Source of the DNA: Pseudomonadota bacterium
GTDB lineage: Bacteria > Pseudomonadota > Alphaproteobacteria > Caulobacterales > Caulobacteraceae
Length of the DNA stretch: 8,812 nucleotides
NCBI GenBank assembly: GCA_023416055.1
Contig: JAEZIH010000050.1
Coordinates: 1 to 8,812, forward strand
Reading direction: 5' to 3'
The notes under the pieces were generated by a model. The model made no database searches and had not been told where the DNA came from. It was given only the letters and a program-made list of their open reading frames with translations. Position numbers and translations under genes: made by a program. Shown piece after piece: positions 1 through 7,209 of the stretch; position 1 is the stretch's first letter, and each line of letters begins with the position of its first letter.

Positions 1-171
1 ATCAACGTCTGCGGCGGCGCCATCGCCATGGGCCACCCGCTGGGCGCCACCGGCGCCATGATCACCGGCGTGGTGCTGGACGAGCTGGAGCGCTCGGACA
101 AGGAAACCGCCCTGATCACCCTGTGCATCGGCGGCGGCATGGGCACCGCCACCGTCATCGAACGCGTCTGA
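1..171 (+). CDS. fadA: Thiolase (acetyl-CoA acyltransferase), C-terminal fragment
   Basis: This is the 3' end of a thiolase; the gene begins before the window, and 56 codons plus TGA are visible. Thiolases cleave 3-ketoacyl-CoA with CoA to give acetyl-CoA and a shortened acyl-CoA, the last step of beta-oxidation, in the cytoplasm. Two family signatures are visible. The first is [15 protein letters not shown], whose His in GHP is the catalytic base. The second is LCIGGGMG near the C-terminus, which holds the second catalytic Cys; the nucleophilic Cys lies in the missing N-terminal half. The stop is 17 nt before the fadB start on the same strand, so the two are almost certainly one operon encoding the trifunctional FadA/FadB system. 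The fragment cannot separate a broad 3-ketoacyl-CoA thiolase (FadA/FadI) from an acetoacetyl-CoA thiolase; the symbol rests on the fadB neighbour. Confidence 0.93.
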   Translation: MNVCGGAIAMGHPLGATGAMITGVVLDELERSDKETALITLCIGGGMGTATVIERV

Positions 172-175
172 TCCC

Positions 176-179
176 GGAG
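176..179 (+). promoter_or_regulatory. Shine-Dalgarno of fadB
   Basis: GGAG lies 9 nt before the ATG at 189, in the 17-nt gap after the thiolase stop. It fixes the fadB start and shows that the second gene of the operon has its own ribosome binding site rather than relying on a start-stop overlap. Confidence 0.75.
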
Positions 180-188
180 TAGAGCGAC

Positions 189-2363
189 ATGGAAAACTTC
201 AAGATCGACGTCGATGCCGACGGCATCGCCCTGATCACCTTCGACGTCCCCGGACGGTCGATGAACACCCTGACCTCGCAGGTCATGGCCGAGATCCCCG
301 AATGGGTCGAACGCATCAAGACCGACGACGCCATCAAGGGCGCGGTGCTCACGTCGGGCAAGACCTCCGGGTTCTGCGCCGGCGCTGACCTCGGCGACAT
401 GGCGTCGGGCATGCTCGGCGGGGCCGACCTGCAGGCCGCCTACGACGCCGGCTGGCGTCTGAACGGCGCCCTGCGCGCGCTCGAAACCTGCGGCAAGCCG
501 GTGGCGGCCGCGATCAACGGCCTGGCCCTCGGCGGCGGCCTCGAGCTGACCCTCGCCTGCCACTACCGCGTGGTCGGCGACAGCCCGAAGATCCAGCTGG
601 GCCTGCCCGAGATCAAGGTCGGACTCTTCCCCGGCGGCGGCGGCACCCAGCGCCTGACCCGCCTGGTCGGCGTGCAGGCCGCCATGATGGCGATGAGCGA
701 GGGCAAGTCCTTCCGCCCGAACGATGCGAAGGGCGCGGGCATCGTCCATGAGGTCGTGCCGGTCGGCGGCGAGGTCGAGGCCGCCAAGGCCTGGGTCAAG
801 GGCGGCGGCAAGGCTGTCCAGCCGTGGGACGACAAGTCCTTCAAACTACCCGGCGGCGGCCCCTACCACCCGGCGGGGGTGCAGAACTTCCTCGTCGGCA
901 ACGCCATGCTGCGCAAGCAATCGTACGGGAACTACCCGGCCGTGCTGAACCTGATGAAGGCGGTCTACGAAGGCGTGCAGGTGCCGATGGACGCCGCCCT
1001 TCGCATCGAGACCCGCTACTTCATCAAGACGCTGATGACGCCGCAGGCCCAGGGCATGATCCGTTCGCTGTTCCTGTCCAAGCAGGAACTGGACAAGGGC
1101 GCCGTCCGCCCCGCGGACGTGCCGAAGTCGGACCCGAAGAAGGTCACGGTCATCGGCGCCGGCATGATGGGCGCGGGCATCGCCTACGTTCAGGCCATGG
1201 CCGGCATCGAAACCGTCCTGATCGACCGCGACCAGGAAGCCGCCGACAAGGGCAAGGCCCATGTCGAGGAACTGCTGAAGAAGCGCCTTTCGCGCGGCCA
1301 GCTGACGCAGGAGAAATTCGACGCCCTGCTGGCCTCGGTCACCGCGACCACCGATTACGAGCTGATCAAGAGCTCGGACCTGGTCATCGAGGCGGTGTTC
1401 GAGAACCGGGAGATCAAGGCCGATGTGACGAAGCGGGCCGAGGCCCAGCTGGCGGGCGACGCCGTGTTCGGCTCGAACACCTCGACCCTGCCGATCACCG
1501 GCCTGGCGGAAGCCTCGGTGCGCCCGGAGAACTTCATCGGCATCCACTTCTTCTCGCCGGTCGACAAGATGATGCTGGTCGAGATCATCATGGGCGAGAA
1601 GACCGGCCAGGAGGCTCTGGCCAAGGCCCTCGACTACGTGATGAAGATCCGCAAGACGCCGATCGTGGTCAACGACAGCCGCGGCTTCTACACCTCGCGC
1701 TGCTTCGGCACCTATGTCGCCGAGGGCATGGCCATGCTCGAGGAGGGCTATGCGCCGGCCCTGATCGACAACATCGGCCGCATGACCGGCATGCCCCGCG
1801 GCCCGCTGGAGATGCACGACGACGTGGCGCTGGACCTCTCGGTCAAGATCGCCAGGCAGACCGCCGAGGACCTGGGCGACAAGTACCAGCCTCTCCCAGG
1901 GTCGGAGATCGTCCGGAAGATGGTCGAGGAGCTGGGTCGCTACGGCCGAAAGAACGGCAAGGGCTTCTACGACTACGACAGCAAGCCGAAGAAGCTCTGG
2001 TCCGGCCTGTCGGAGCTGGCGCCGGTGAAGATCGCCGAGTCCACGCCCGAGCTGGTCGAGGACCAGAAGCGCCGCCTGCTCTACCGGCAGGCGGTCGAGG
2101 TGGCCCGCTGCTGGGAAGAGGGCGTCATCGACGACCCGCGCGAGGCGGACGTCGGCGCCATCCTGGCCTGGGGCTTCGCGCCCTGGACCGGCGGCCCGAT
2201 CACCATGATCGACCAGATCGGCCTCAAGGCCTTCGTCGAGCAGGCCGACGCCTACGCCGCCAAGTACGGCGACCGCTTCTCGCCGCCGCAGCTGCTGCGC
2301 GACATGGCGGCCAAGGGCGAGACCTTCTACGGCAGGTTCGCCGGCCAGAAGGCGGCCGCCTGA
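189..2363 (+). CDS. fadB: Bifunctional enoyl-CoA hydratase / 3-hydroxyacyl-CoA dehydrogenase (FadB/FadJ type)
   Basis: The alpha subunit of the beta-oxidation complex hydrates 2-enoyl-CoA and then oxidises the L-3-hydroxyacyl-CoA with NAD+, in the cytoplasm. Its 724 residues match the family length. Residues about 1-200 are a crotonase domain: the oxyanion-hole segment GFCAGADL (61-68), then [11 protein letters not shown] with Glu119 and LGLPE with Glu141, which correspond to the two catalytic glutamates of E. coli FadB. A linker follows (about 200-315). The NAD-binding dehydrogenase domain starts with [10 protein letters not shown] (321-330, GxGxxG) and has SNTSTLPI (429-436) and the His453...Glu465 catalytic dyad in [16 protein letters not shown]. 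The C-terminal dehydrogenase domains include GFAPWTGGP (662-670). At the usual VNR motif this protein reads TSR (502-504), so Ser replaces the common Asn. The name FadJ would be equally fair. It converges on the DUF488 gene with a 16-nt gap. Confidence 0.96.
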   Translation: MENFKIDVDADGIALITFDVPGRSMNTLTSQVMAEIPEWVERIKTDDAIKGAVLTSGKTSGFCAGADLGDMASGMLGGADLQAAYDAGWRLNGALRALETCGKPVAAAINGLALGGGLELTLACHYRVVGDSPKIQLGLPEIKVGLFPGGGGTQRLTRLVGVQAAMMAMSEGKSFRPNDAKGAGIVHEVVPVGGEVEAAKAWVKGGGKAVQPWDDKSFKLPGGGPYHPAGVQNFLVGNAMLRKQSYGNYPAVLNLMKAVYEGVQVPMDAALRIETRYFIKTLMTPQAQGMIRSLFLSKQELDKGAVRPADVPKSDPKKVTVIGAGMMGAGIAYVQAMAGIETVLIDRDQEAADKGKAHVEELLKKRLSRGQLTQEKFDALLASVTATTDYELIKSSDLVIEAVFENREIKADVTKRAEAQLAGDAVFGSNTSTLPITGLAEASVRPENFIGIHFFSPVDKMMLVEIIMGEKTGQEALAKALDYVMKIRKTPIVVNDSRGFYTSRCFGTYVAEGMAMLEEGYAPALIDNIGRMTGMPRGPLEMHDDVALDLSVKIARQTAEDLGDKYQPLPGSEIVRKMVEELGRYGRKNGKGFYDYDSKPKKLWSGLSELAPVKIAESTPELVEDQKRRLLYRQAVEVARCWEEGVIDDPREADVGAILAWGFAPWTGGPITMIDQIGLKAFVEQADAYAAKYGDRFSPPQLLRDMAAKGETFYGRFAGQKAAA

Positions 2364-2379
2364 CGCCGGCGGCGACGGG

Positions 2380-2811
2380 TTAGAGGTTCACCACCTCGAA
2401 CCCGTCCTCGGCCTGCAACCGCTCGGCGAGGACCGCGCGGTGACAGCCGGCGTGGTCGGCCTCGAAGCACAGCAGCGCCGTCGGTCGATCCTTCGCGATC
2501 TCCCGCAGCCGCTCAAAGGCCAGCTGCGACGGCGGCTCCTGCATGTGCTCGGCGAAGATGGCCCGCATCTCGCCGATGCGCCCGGCCCGCGCCGCGTCGC
2601 GCCCGGCCTTGGGCGTGCCCAGATCGCGCAGGTGCACGTACTCGATCCCGGCCTCCGCCAGGCTCGACCCCAGCACCGTCTTCGAAAAGCCCGCTCGCCG
2701 CGACGCCGCCACGGCCCGCACGTCGGCCAGCACCTTGACCCCGGCCGCCTTCAGGCGATCGATCACCGCCGCCTGCGGTTCGCCCTCGTAGCCGATCGTG
2801 AACAGCTTCAT
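2380..2811 (-). CDS. DUF488 family protein
   Basis: A 143-residue protein recognisable as a DUF488 member; the family has no settled biochemical role. Visible landmarks in order are the N-terminal TIGYEG (5-10), the strand VLADVR (27-32), the conserved RRAGFSK (38-44), YVHLRDLGTPKAG (58-70), and the C-terminal LLCFEADHAGCHRAVLAE (113-130) with Cys115, Cys123 and the CHR triplet. No signal peptide or membrane segment is present, so it should be cytosolic. Its ATG (2811-2809) overlaps the TGA of the upstream small gene as ATGA, and a weak GGAA (2825-2822) lies 10 nt upstream, so translational coupling is likely. The TAA stop faces the fadB stop. The family is clear; a function is not assigned. 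Confidence 0.9.
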   Translation of the reverse strand: MKLFTIGYEGEPQAAVIDRLKAAGVKVLADVRAVAASRRAGFSKTVLGSSLAEAGIEYVHLRDLGTPKAGRDAARAGRIGEMRAIFAEHMQEPPSQLAFERLREIAKDRPTALLCFEADHAGCHRAVLAERLQAEDGFEVVNL

Positions 2812-3137
2812 TCTGGACCCATTCCGGGAACCGCGCCCGCCTCTACGGCTGTGTCGACGCAGCTCTGCCGTTCAGCGTCGAACTGGTGGGAATGTTCCGC
2901 CCGCAGGGCCGCCAGACCTCGCTTCAGTCCATCTATGGTGGCGTCATCATCGTCCGGCGAGCCGGCCTCGATCGCCTTCAGGGTCCACCAATCACGGATG
3001 AACCATGTCGGGCCGGCGACGTGCTCGCTCTCGGCGGCGACCTCCTCGATGAACAGCTCCATGTGCGCCCGGCACCTTTGGGCCTGCTCGAGGGTCGGCG
3101 CATCCGCGGTCAGCAGAAGAAGCATCGAAAGGATCAT
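2808..3137 (-). CDS. Small hypothetical protein, possibly exported, coupled to DUF488
   Basis: A 109-residue protein I do not recognise. The reading frame stays open far upstream, but I chose the ATG at 3137 because GGGAG (3148-3144) sits 6 nt before it and because starts further up would run into the divergent amidohydrolase gene. The N-terminus MILSMLLLLTADA is a short hydrophobic stretch without the usual basic residues, so it is only a possible signal peptide or anchor. The rest is hydrophilic and probably helical, with exactly two cysteines (22 and 93) that could form a disulfide if exported, an aromatic patch TWFIRDWW (44-51) and an acidic run DDDD (62-65). Its TGA overlaps the DUF488 start by 4 nt (ATGA), so the two form a transcription and translation unit. 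It is divergent from the amidohydrolase across 81 nt. Confidence 0.72.
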   Translation of the reverse strand: MILSMLLLLTADAPTLEQAQRCRAHMELFIEEVAAESEHVAGPTWFIRDWWTLKAIEAGSPDDDDATIDGLKRGLAALRAEHSHQFDAERQSCVDTAVEAGAVPGMGPE

Positions 3138-3143
3138 CGGCGG

Positions 3144-3148
3144 CTCCC
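3144..3148 (-). promoter_or_regulatory. Shine-Dalgarno that sets the start of the small gene
   Basis: Read on the minus strand this is GGGAG, 6 nt before the ATG at 3137. The open frame continues upstream for many codons, so this site is the main argument for the short 109-residue form. Confidence 0.65.
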
Positions 3149-3206
3149 TGTTCGCCGGACCTTGACGCAGCGTCCGGTATATTGCGAGTCCGAAGCCCGC
3201 CAGCTC

Positions 3207-3210
3207 AGGA
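3207..3210 (+). promoter_or_regulatory. Shine-Dalgarno that sets the amidohydrolase start
   Basis: AGGA lies 8 nt before the ATG at 3219. An in-frame ATG also exists at 2886, but it would overlap the divergent small gene and would bury the signal peptide that begins at 3219. Confidence 0.65.
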
Positions 3211-3218
3211 ACCGTCAG

Positions 3219-4877
3219 ATGCGCCGCACCCTGCTTCTCGCCCTTCTTCTCGCCGGGGCGGCCACCACCGCCCAGGCCCAGGACCTGCTGATCCGCGGCG
3301 GAAAGATCTACACCGGCGTCGACGCCGCCCCGCCGGCCGAGGCCCTCCTGGTGCGCGACGGCCGGATCGCCTGGGTCGGCTCCGAGCGTGACCAGCCGAC
3401 GGTCCCGTCGACGGTCCCGACGATCGATCTCGACGGCGCGACCCTGTTCCCGGGTTTCACTGACGGCCACGCTCACCTGGACGGCATTGGCTGGCGGGAG
3501 ATGACGCTGAACCTCGAGGGCTCCGCCTCGGTCGCCGAGGCCATGGCCCGCCTGACCGCCTGGGCTGAGGACCATCCCGAGGGGCCCATCGTCGGGCGCG
3601 GCTGGATCGAGACCCACTGGCCGGAGGGCCGCTTCCTGACCGCCGCCGATCTTGACGCCGCCGCGCCGGGCCGGGTCGTGCTGCTGGGCCGCGCCGACGG
3701 CCACGCCGTGGTCGCCTCCTCCGCCGCCCTCGCCGCCGCGGGGATCGACGGCTCGACCGAGGCGCCGTCGGGCGGCGAGATCCTCAAGGACGAGGCCGGC
3801 CGGCCGACCGGCCTGCTGGTAGACGCCGCCGAACAGTTGGTCGCCGGCCTGATGCCCCAAGCCGATCCCGCGGCCCTGCGCGAGGCCTACCGCGCCGGCT
3901 TCCGCGTCGAGGCCGAATACGGCTGGACCGGCGTCCATTTCATGAGCGCCCCGTGGAGCGACATCCCCCTGCTGGAGCAGATGGCCGAGGCCGGCGAGGC
4001 GTCCCTGCGGGTCTACAACAGCATCACCCCCGACGGCGCCGAGGCCCTGTTCGCCTCGGGCCCGCGCAGCGTCGCCGACGGCCGGATCGTCACCCGGGCG
4101 GTCAAGTACTACGCCGACGGCGCCCTCGGCTCGCGCGGCGCGGCCCTGTTCGAGCCCTACGCTGATCGGCCCGACACCACCGGCCTGATGCAGATCGGCG
4201 AGCAGGAGATCGTGCCGCTGTACCAGCAGGCCCTGCGCGCCGGCATCCAGATCGCCACCCACGCCATCGGCGACCGCGGCAACGCCTCGGTGATGGAGTG
4301 GTACCAAGAGGCCATGGCCGGCGTGGGACCGGACGAACGGCCCAACGGCGACGATGTGCGCTGGCGCATCGAGCACGCCCAGATCCTGCGGCCGTCCGAT
4401 TACCACTGGTTCGTCGACCTGCCGATCATCGCCTCGATGCAGCCCAGCCACGCCATCGGCGACCTGCATTTCGCCCCCGCCCGCCTCGGCGACGCGCGGC
4501 TGGACGGCGCCTACGCCTGGCACAGTCTTGTGGACCGCGGCGTCATCGTCGTCGGCGGTTCGGACGCACCGGTCGAGCGCGGCGCGCCGCTGATCGAATT
4601 CTACGCCGCCGTCGCCCGCGCCGACCTGCAGGGCTTCCAGGGGCCCGACTGGCGTCCTCAGGAAGCGGTCGACCGCCAGACCGCGTTGAAGATGTTCACC
4701 CTCTGGCCGGCCTGGGCCAGCTTCCGCGAGGACGAGCTGGGCACCATCGAGGTCGGCAAGCGCGCCGACCTGACCGCCTTCGACGTCGACCTGATGACCG
4801 CGCCCGCGGCGGACATCCCCAAGGGGCGCGCCGTGCTCACTGTCGTCGACGGCGAGGTCGTCTACCGGGCCCCGTAG
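3219..4877 (+). CDS. Exported amidohydrolase (YtcJ-like, amidohydrolase 3 family)
   Basis: A 552-residue metal-dependent hydrolase of the amidohydrolase superfamily; length and motifs match the YtcJ / amidohydrolase_3 group. MRRTLLLALLLAGAATTAQA is a clean signal peptide (likely cleavage AQA-Q, after residue 20), so it probably acts in the periplasm. The small N-terminal beta domain (DLLIRGGKIYTG) is followed by LFPGFTDGHAHLDG with the HxH metal ligands His84 and His86, then VKYYADGALGSRGAAL (295-310, Lys296), ATHAIGD (His348), RIEHAQ (His386) and GGSDAPVE (Asp449). The C-terminal GTIEVGKRADLTAFD rebuilds the beta domain. All expected metal-site residues are present, so it should be active. 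The substrate cannot be read from sequence; relatives act on amides and cyclic C-N bonds. A 12-bp tandem duplication at 3398-3421 adds TVPS/TVPT between the first domain and the barrel. The gene converges on the TBDR gene and shares a hairpin with it. Confidence 0.92.
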   Translation: MRRTLLLALLLAGAATTAQAQDLLIRGGKIYTGVDAAPPAEALLVRDGRIAWVGSERDQPTVPSTVPTIDLDGATLFPGFTDGHAHLDGIGWREMTLNLEGSASVAEAMARLTAWAEDHPEGPIVGRGWIETHWPEGRFLTAADLDAAAPGRVVLLGRADGHAVVASSAALAAAGIDGSTEAPSGGEILKDEAGRPTGLLVDAAEQLVAGLMPQADPAALREAYRAGFRVEAEYGWTGVHFMSAPWSDIPLLEQMAEAGEASLRVYNSITPDGAEALFASGPRSVADGRIVTRAVKYYADGALGSRGAALFEPYADRPDTTGLMQIGEQEIVPLYQQALRAGIQIATHAIGDRGNASVMEWYQEAMAGVGPDERPNGDDVRWRIEHAQILRPSDYHWFVDLPIIASMQPSHAIGDLHFAPARLGDARLDGAYAWHSLVDRGVIVVGGSDAPVERGAPLIEFYAAVARADLQGFQGPDWRPQEAVDRQTALKMFTLWPAWASFREDELGTIEVGKRADLTAFDVDLMTAPAADIPKGRAVLTVVDGEVVYRAP

Positions 4878-4911
4878 AAAAGGACCCCGCCGGCTCTCGC
4901 CGACGGGGTCC
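4878..4911 (-). terminator. Rho-independent terminator of the TBDR gene, probably bidirectional
   Basis: The two arms are GGACCCCG (4882-4889) with CGGC (4891-4894), and GCCG (4899-4902) with CGGGGTCC (4904-4911). They give 12 base pairs with one C/A mismatch around a TCTC loop. On the minus strand the hairpin is followed at once by TTTT (4881-4878), the form of an intrinsic terminator for the TBDR gene, whose stop is about 50 nt upstream. On the plus strand the hairpin begins 4 nt after the amidohydrolase stop but has no T-run after it, so it may act there mainly as a 3' stabiliser or weak terminator. Confidence 0.82.
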
Positions 4912-4959
4912 ATCCTGCCTGCTTGGGGGCGCCTCTGGGGGAGGTCTTGTGCAGGCGGA

Positions 4960-7044
4960 TCAGAAGGTCTTGCGCACCCGGACCTGGAAGAAGGTCCGCG
5001 GATCGATGTAGCGGTGCTCGACATAGGCGATCGGTCGGGCGGGGGTCCGGTCGGCGTAGACCGTGCGCTCGACGTTGAAGTCGTCCCAGATGTTGATCTG
5101 GGCGCGGATGGCCAGGGTCTCGGTCGGCTTGTACTCGGCCCAGGCCTCGAAATAGTCGTGGCCGCGCCAGCCCGAGGTCTGGTCCGGGTCATAGCTCCAC
5201 TGGCCGGTCAGCAGCGGGATGTAGGCCACGCCGTACTGCAGCCTCCAGCTGGTGATGTCCTGCTCCCACGAAACCACGGCCTGGCTGGCGCGCGAGTTCG
5301 AGAGCGGGCGGATTTCGCCGGTGGTGGGGTCGGTGACCTCGGTGTGGTTCCAGGTGTTGCGGAAGCGGAACATGCCGCCGGCGACGCCCAGTTTGTCCGT
5401 CGGGATGGCGACGGTCAGGTTCAGCTGGTCGAGAGTGGCGTCGCCGATGTTGCCGACGGCCGACAGGCCGTGATCCAGCGGAATGACGTCCAGCGCGTCG
5501 GTGATCTCGTCGTGGCGCAGGCCGACGCTGACGATCCCGTCGCCCCAGAAGCGCCGTTCGTAGATCAGCTCGCTGATCCAGCGCTGTTCGGGCTCGAGGT
5601 CGACGTTGCCCCCGAAGACGTTCTCGTCCTCCAGGTCGGCGGAGGCGGCGAAGTCACCGAAGTCCAGCTGGCCGACCTCACGCTCGAAGCGCAGCCGCAC
5701 CTGGTTGTTGGCCATCGGCGTCCAGGTCGCCAGGAACCTCGGCTTGGCGAAGAAGAAGCTCTTCTCCTGCTCGGCGTCGCCGGACTGGCTGATGGTCGAG
5801 CTCTCCAGACGCAGACCGCCCTCCAGGGTCAGGTCCGAGCGCACCCGCCAGGTCGCCTTGCCGAACAACTCGCCACGGGTCTCCTCCACCTTGACCGAGG
5901 CCGAGGGCAGGGCGACCGGCGTCCCGCCGACGGTGAAGGCCTGGTCGACCTCCAGCATGTTGTAGGCCACCTCGCCGCCGGTCTCGAAGGTCAGCTCGGG
6001 CGTCTGCTCGAAGCGGATCAGGCCGCGCAGGATCGACTCGGACGCGTCGCCCTGGCTGAGGAAGATCTGCTCCGGGCTGTCGACGCCGCCAAGGCGCGTG
6101 CGTGAGGTCGAGGTGGATTCGAACCCGTCCCATTCGTGGATCAGCCGGGTTTCCAGCTTGAGGCGGTTGCTCAGGGTGCGGGTGTAGACCACGCCGAACT
6201 CGCCGCCGTCGCCGTCGTTGTCATAGAGGCTCTCGCGGCGGACGTCGGCGGCCGTCTGCAGGTTGATGCTGTGGTAGTCGTTGACGCCGTAGCGGGCGGT
6301 CAGGTCGATCTTGCCGCCGAACATCGGGGCCGCATAGTTGCCGCGCACGGACTGGCCGCCCCCCCACGAGTCGTTGAAGTAGTCTTCCTCGCGGATGATG
6401 TTTCCGTTGGCGTCGGTGCGGACGACCGGACCGGCGCCGTTGGCGTCGCTCATCGATGCGCCGTCGCTGACGGTCACGCCCCAGTTCCGGTCGCCTTCGC
6501 GGGCGGTGAACTGGTACGAGAAGGCCCCCATGTCGTGGCCGCCTTCGAAGAAGAAGCCGGAGGCGGTGACGATCGACTGGCGGGTGTTCTCCGTCTTCAG
6601 GATCACGTTCACGACGACCGAGTAGCCCTGCATGTCGATGCCGGGGGCGCCGCCGCGGATCAGTTCGATGCGCTCGACCTGGGTGGCCGGGGTGCGCGAC
6701 AGGACGTTCGAGCCGGTGTCGTTCTTGGACGCGGGGCGGGCGTTGTTGATCAGGATGTTGCCGACCGCACCTTCAAAGCCGCGGCTGCCCGAGCCGTCGT
6801 TGACCGAGAAGCCCGGCACGCGGTTGACCATGTCGAGAGCGGTGTTGGGCCGCTGGTCGGCGAAGAAGTCGGGGTTGAAGACCAGCACGCCCTGCTGGTT
6901 GGCGTCGATCTGGACGTCCTGGCCATTGACCGGAACGGGGGCCTGGGCGACCTGCGGTTCGGGCCCGTCCGACGAGGTCTGGGCGATGGCCGCGCCCCCT
7001 GTCATCAGGATGGCGGTGGTGGCCAGCAGAATGGTCTTCGTCAT
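4960..7044 (-). CDS. TonB-dependent outer-membrane receptor
   Basis: A complete 694-residue TonB-dependent receptor, which imports a scarce ligand across the outer membrane with energy passed from TonB-ExbBD. MTKTILLATTAILMTGGAAIA is a signal peptide (cleavage AIA-Q, after residue 21). The plug domain spans about residues 45-150, with NTALDMVNRVPGF (67-79), the glycine-rich GSGSRGFEGAVGNILINN and the typical end VERIELIRGGAPG...VVVNVILK. The rest is a beta-barrel of alternating strands with an acidic loop DNDGDGGE, ending in VRVRKTF; the terminal Phe is the outer-membrane assembly signal. The start at 7044 is supported by GAGGGG (7059-7054), 9 nt upstream. The linker (about 22-50) has no clear TonB box of the VEEVVVTA kind. 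It is short for the family, which often runs 700-1000 residues. The ligand is unknown; neighbours are a convergent exported amidohydrolase and a divergent GumN-like gene. Confidence 0.95.
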   Translation of the reverse strand: MTKTILLATTAILMTGGAAIAQTSSDGPEPQVAQAPVPVNGQDVQIDANQQGVLVFNPDFFADQRPNTALDMVNRVPGFSVNDGSGSRGFEGAVGNILINNARPASKNDTGSNVLSRTPATQVERIELIRGGAPGIDMQGYSVVVNVILKTENTRQSIVTASGFFFEGGHDMGAFSYQFTAREGDRNWGVTVSDGASMSDANGAGPVVRTDANGNIIREEDYFNDSWGGGQSVRGNYAAPMFGGKIDLTARYGVNDYHSINLQTAADVRRESLYDNDGDGGEFGVVYTRTLSNRLKLETRLIHEWDGFESTSTSRTRLGGVDSPEQIFLSQGDASESILRGLIRFEQTPELTFETGGEVAYNMLEVDQAFTVGGTPVALPSASVKVEETRGELFGKATWRVRSDLTLEGGLRLESSTISQSGDAEQEKSFFFAKPRFLATWTPMANNQVRLRFEREVGQLDFGDFAASADLEDENVFGGNVDLEPEQRWISELIYERRFWGDGIVSVGLRHDEITDALDVIPLDHGLSAVGNIGDATLDQLNLTVAIPTDKLGVAGGMFRFRNTWNHTEVTDPTTGEIRPLSNSRASQAVVSWEQDITSWRLQYGVAYIPLLTGQWSYDPDQTSGWRGHDYFEAWAEYKPTETLAIRAQINIWDDFNVERTVYADRTPARPIAYVEHRYIDPRTFFQVRVRKTF

Positions 7045-7134
7045 TGCAGGATTCCCCTCGTCGTGTGACGAAGGTGTGGCGTCCTGACGCGGCCGGCTCC
7101 AGTTACAAGACGGACAGGTGGATTAAAAAGCTGA

Positions 7135-7158
7135 CAGCATTACAGGGTTGTCATGCTG
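7135..7158. promoter_or_regulatory. Operator-like near-palindrome in the TBDR / GumN-like divergent region
   Basis: The left arm CAGCAT-t-ACA (7135-7144) and right arm TGT-c-ATGCTG (7149-7158) are inverted copies with one mismatched pair around a 4-bp centre (GGGT). It lies 90 nt upstream of the TBDR start and 51 nt upstream of the GumN-like start, so a bound dimeric regulator could control both. A TTGTCA resembling a -35 element (7148-7153) overlaps the right arm, but no matching -10 stands at proper spacing. It could instead fold as an RNA hairpin if it lies within a leader. Symmetry and placement are seen; regulator and function are inferred. Confidence 0.5.
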
Positions 7159-7209
7159 GTGTTCTGATAAAGGCAGCTCTATTCCTGTGAATACTGTAGG
7201 GGACAGGTA

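Noticed and set aside
846..1817. 323-codon minus-strand frame opposite fadB
   Set aside because: Composition typical of antisense frames (His, Arg, Leu, Gly-rich), with no motif or ribosome site.
2355..2373. Hairpin GCCGCC / GGCGGC around the fadB stop as a terminator
   Set aside because: A 6-bp stem with a 7-nt loop and no T-run on either strand; such repeats are common by chance at this GC content.
824..2383. 519-codon plus-strand frame inside fadB
   Set aside because: Arg/Gly/Pro-rich low-complexity translation in a shifted frame of a gene with clear domains; no start signal or family.
3162..3183. TTGACG ... TATATT as a sigma-70 promoter for the amidohydrolase
   Set aside because: Both hexamers look good, but only 10 nt separate them, too short for normal spacing. 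The real promoter in this 81-nt divergent region cannot be fixed by eye.
2886..3218. Upstream in-frame extension of the amidohydrolase to an ATG at 2886
   Set aside because: It would overlap the divergent small gene and place 111 unrelated residues before a textbook signal peptide. The ATG at 3219 has AGGA at good spacing.
2808..5192. Very long minus-strand open frame (794 codons) opposite the amidohydrolase gene
   Set aside because: Most of it is a Gly/Arg/Asp/Val-rich antisense shadow of the amidohydrolase, as expected in GC-rich DNA. Only the last 109 codons, after a proper Shine-Dalgarno, look like a gene.
5014..7068. Long plus-strand frames opposite the TBDR gene
   Set aside because: Val/Asp/Gly-rich antisense shadows; the minus-strand TBDR has a full signal peptide, plug and barrel.
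7122..7154. Minus-strand promoter for the TBDR made of ATGACA and TTTAAT
   Set aside because: The spacing is about 21 nt, outside the usual range; other pairings in the region match poorly.
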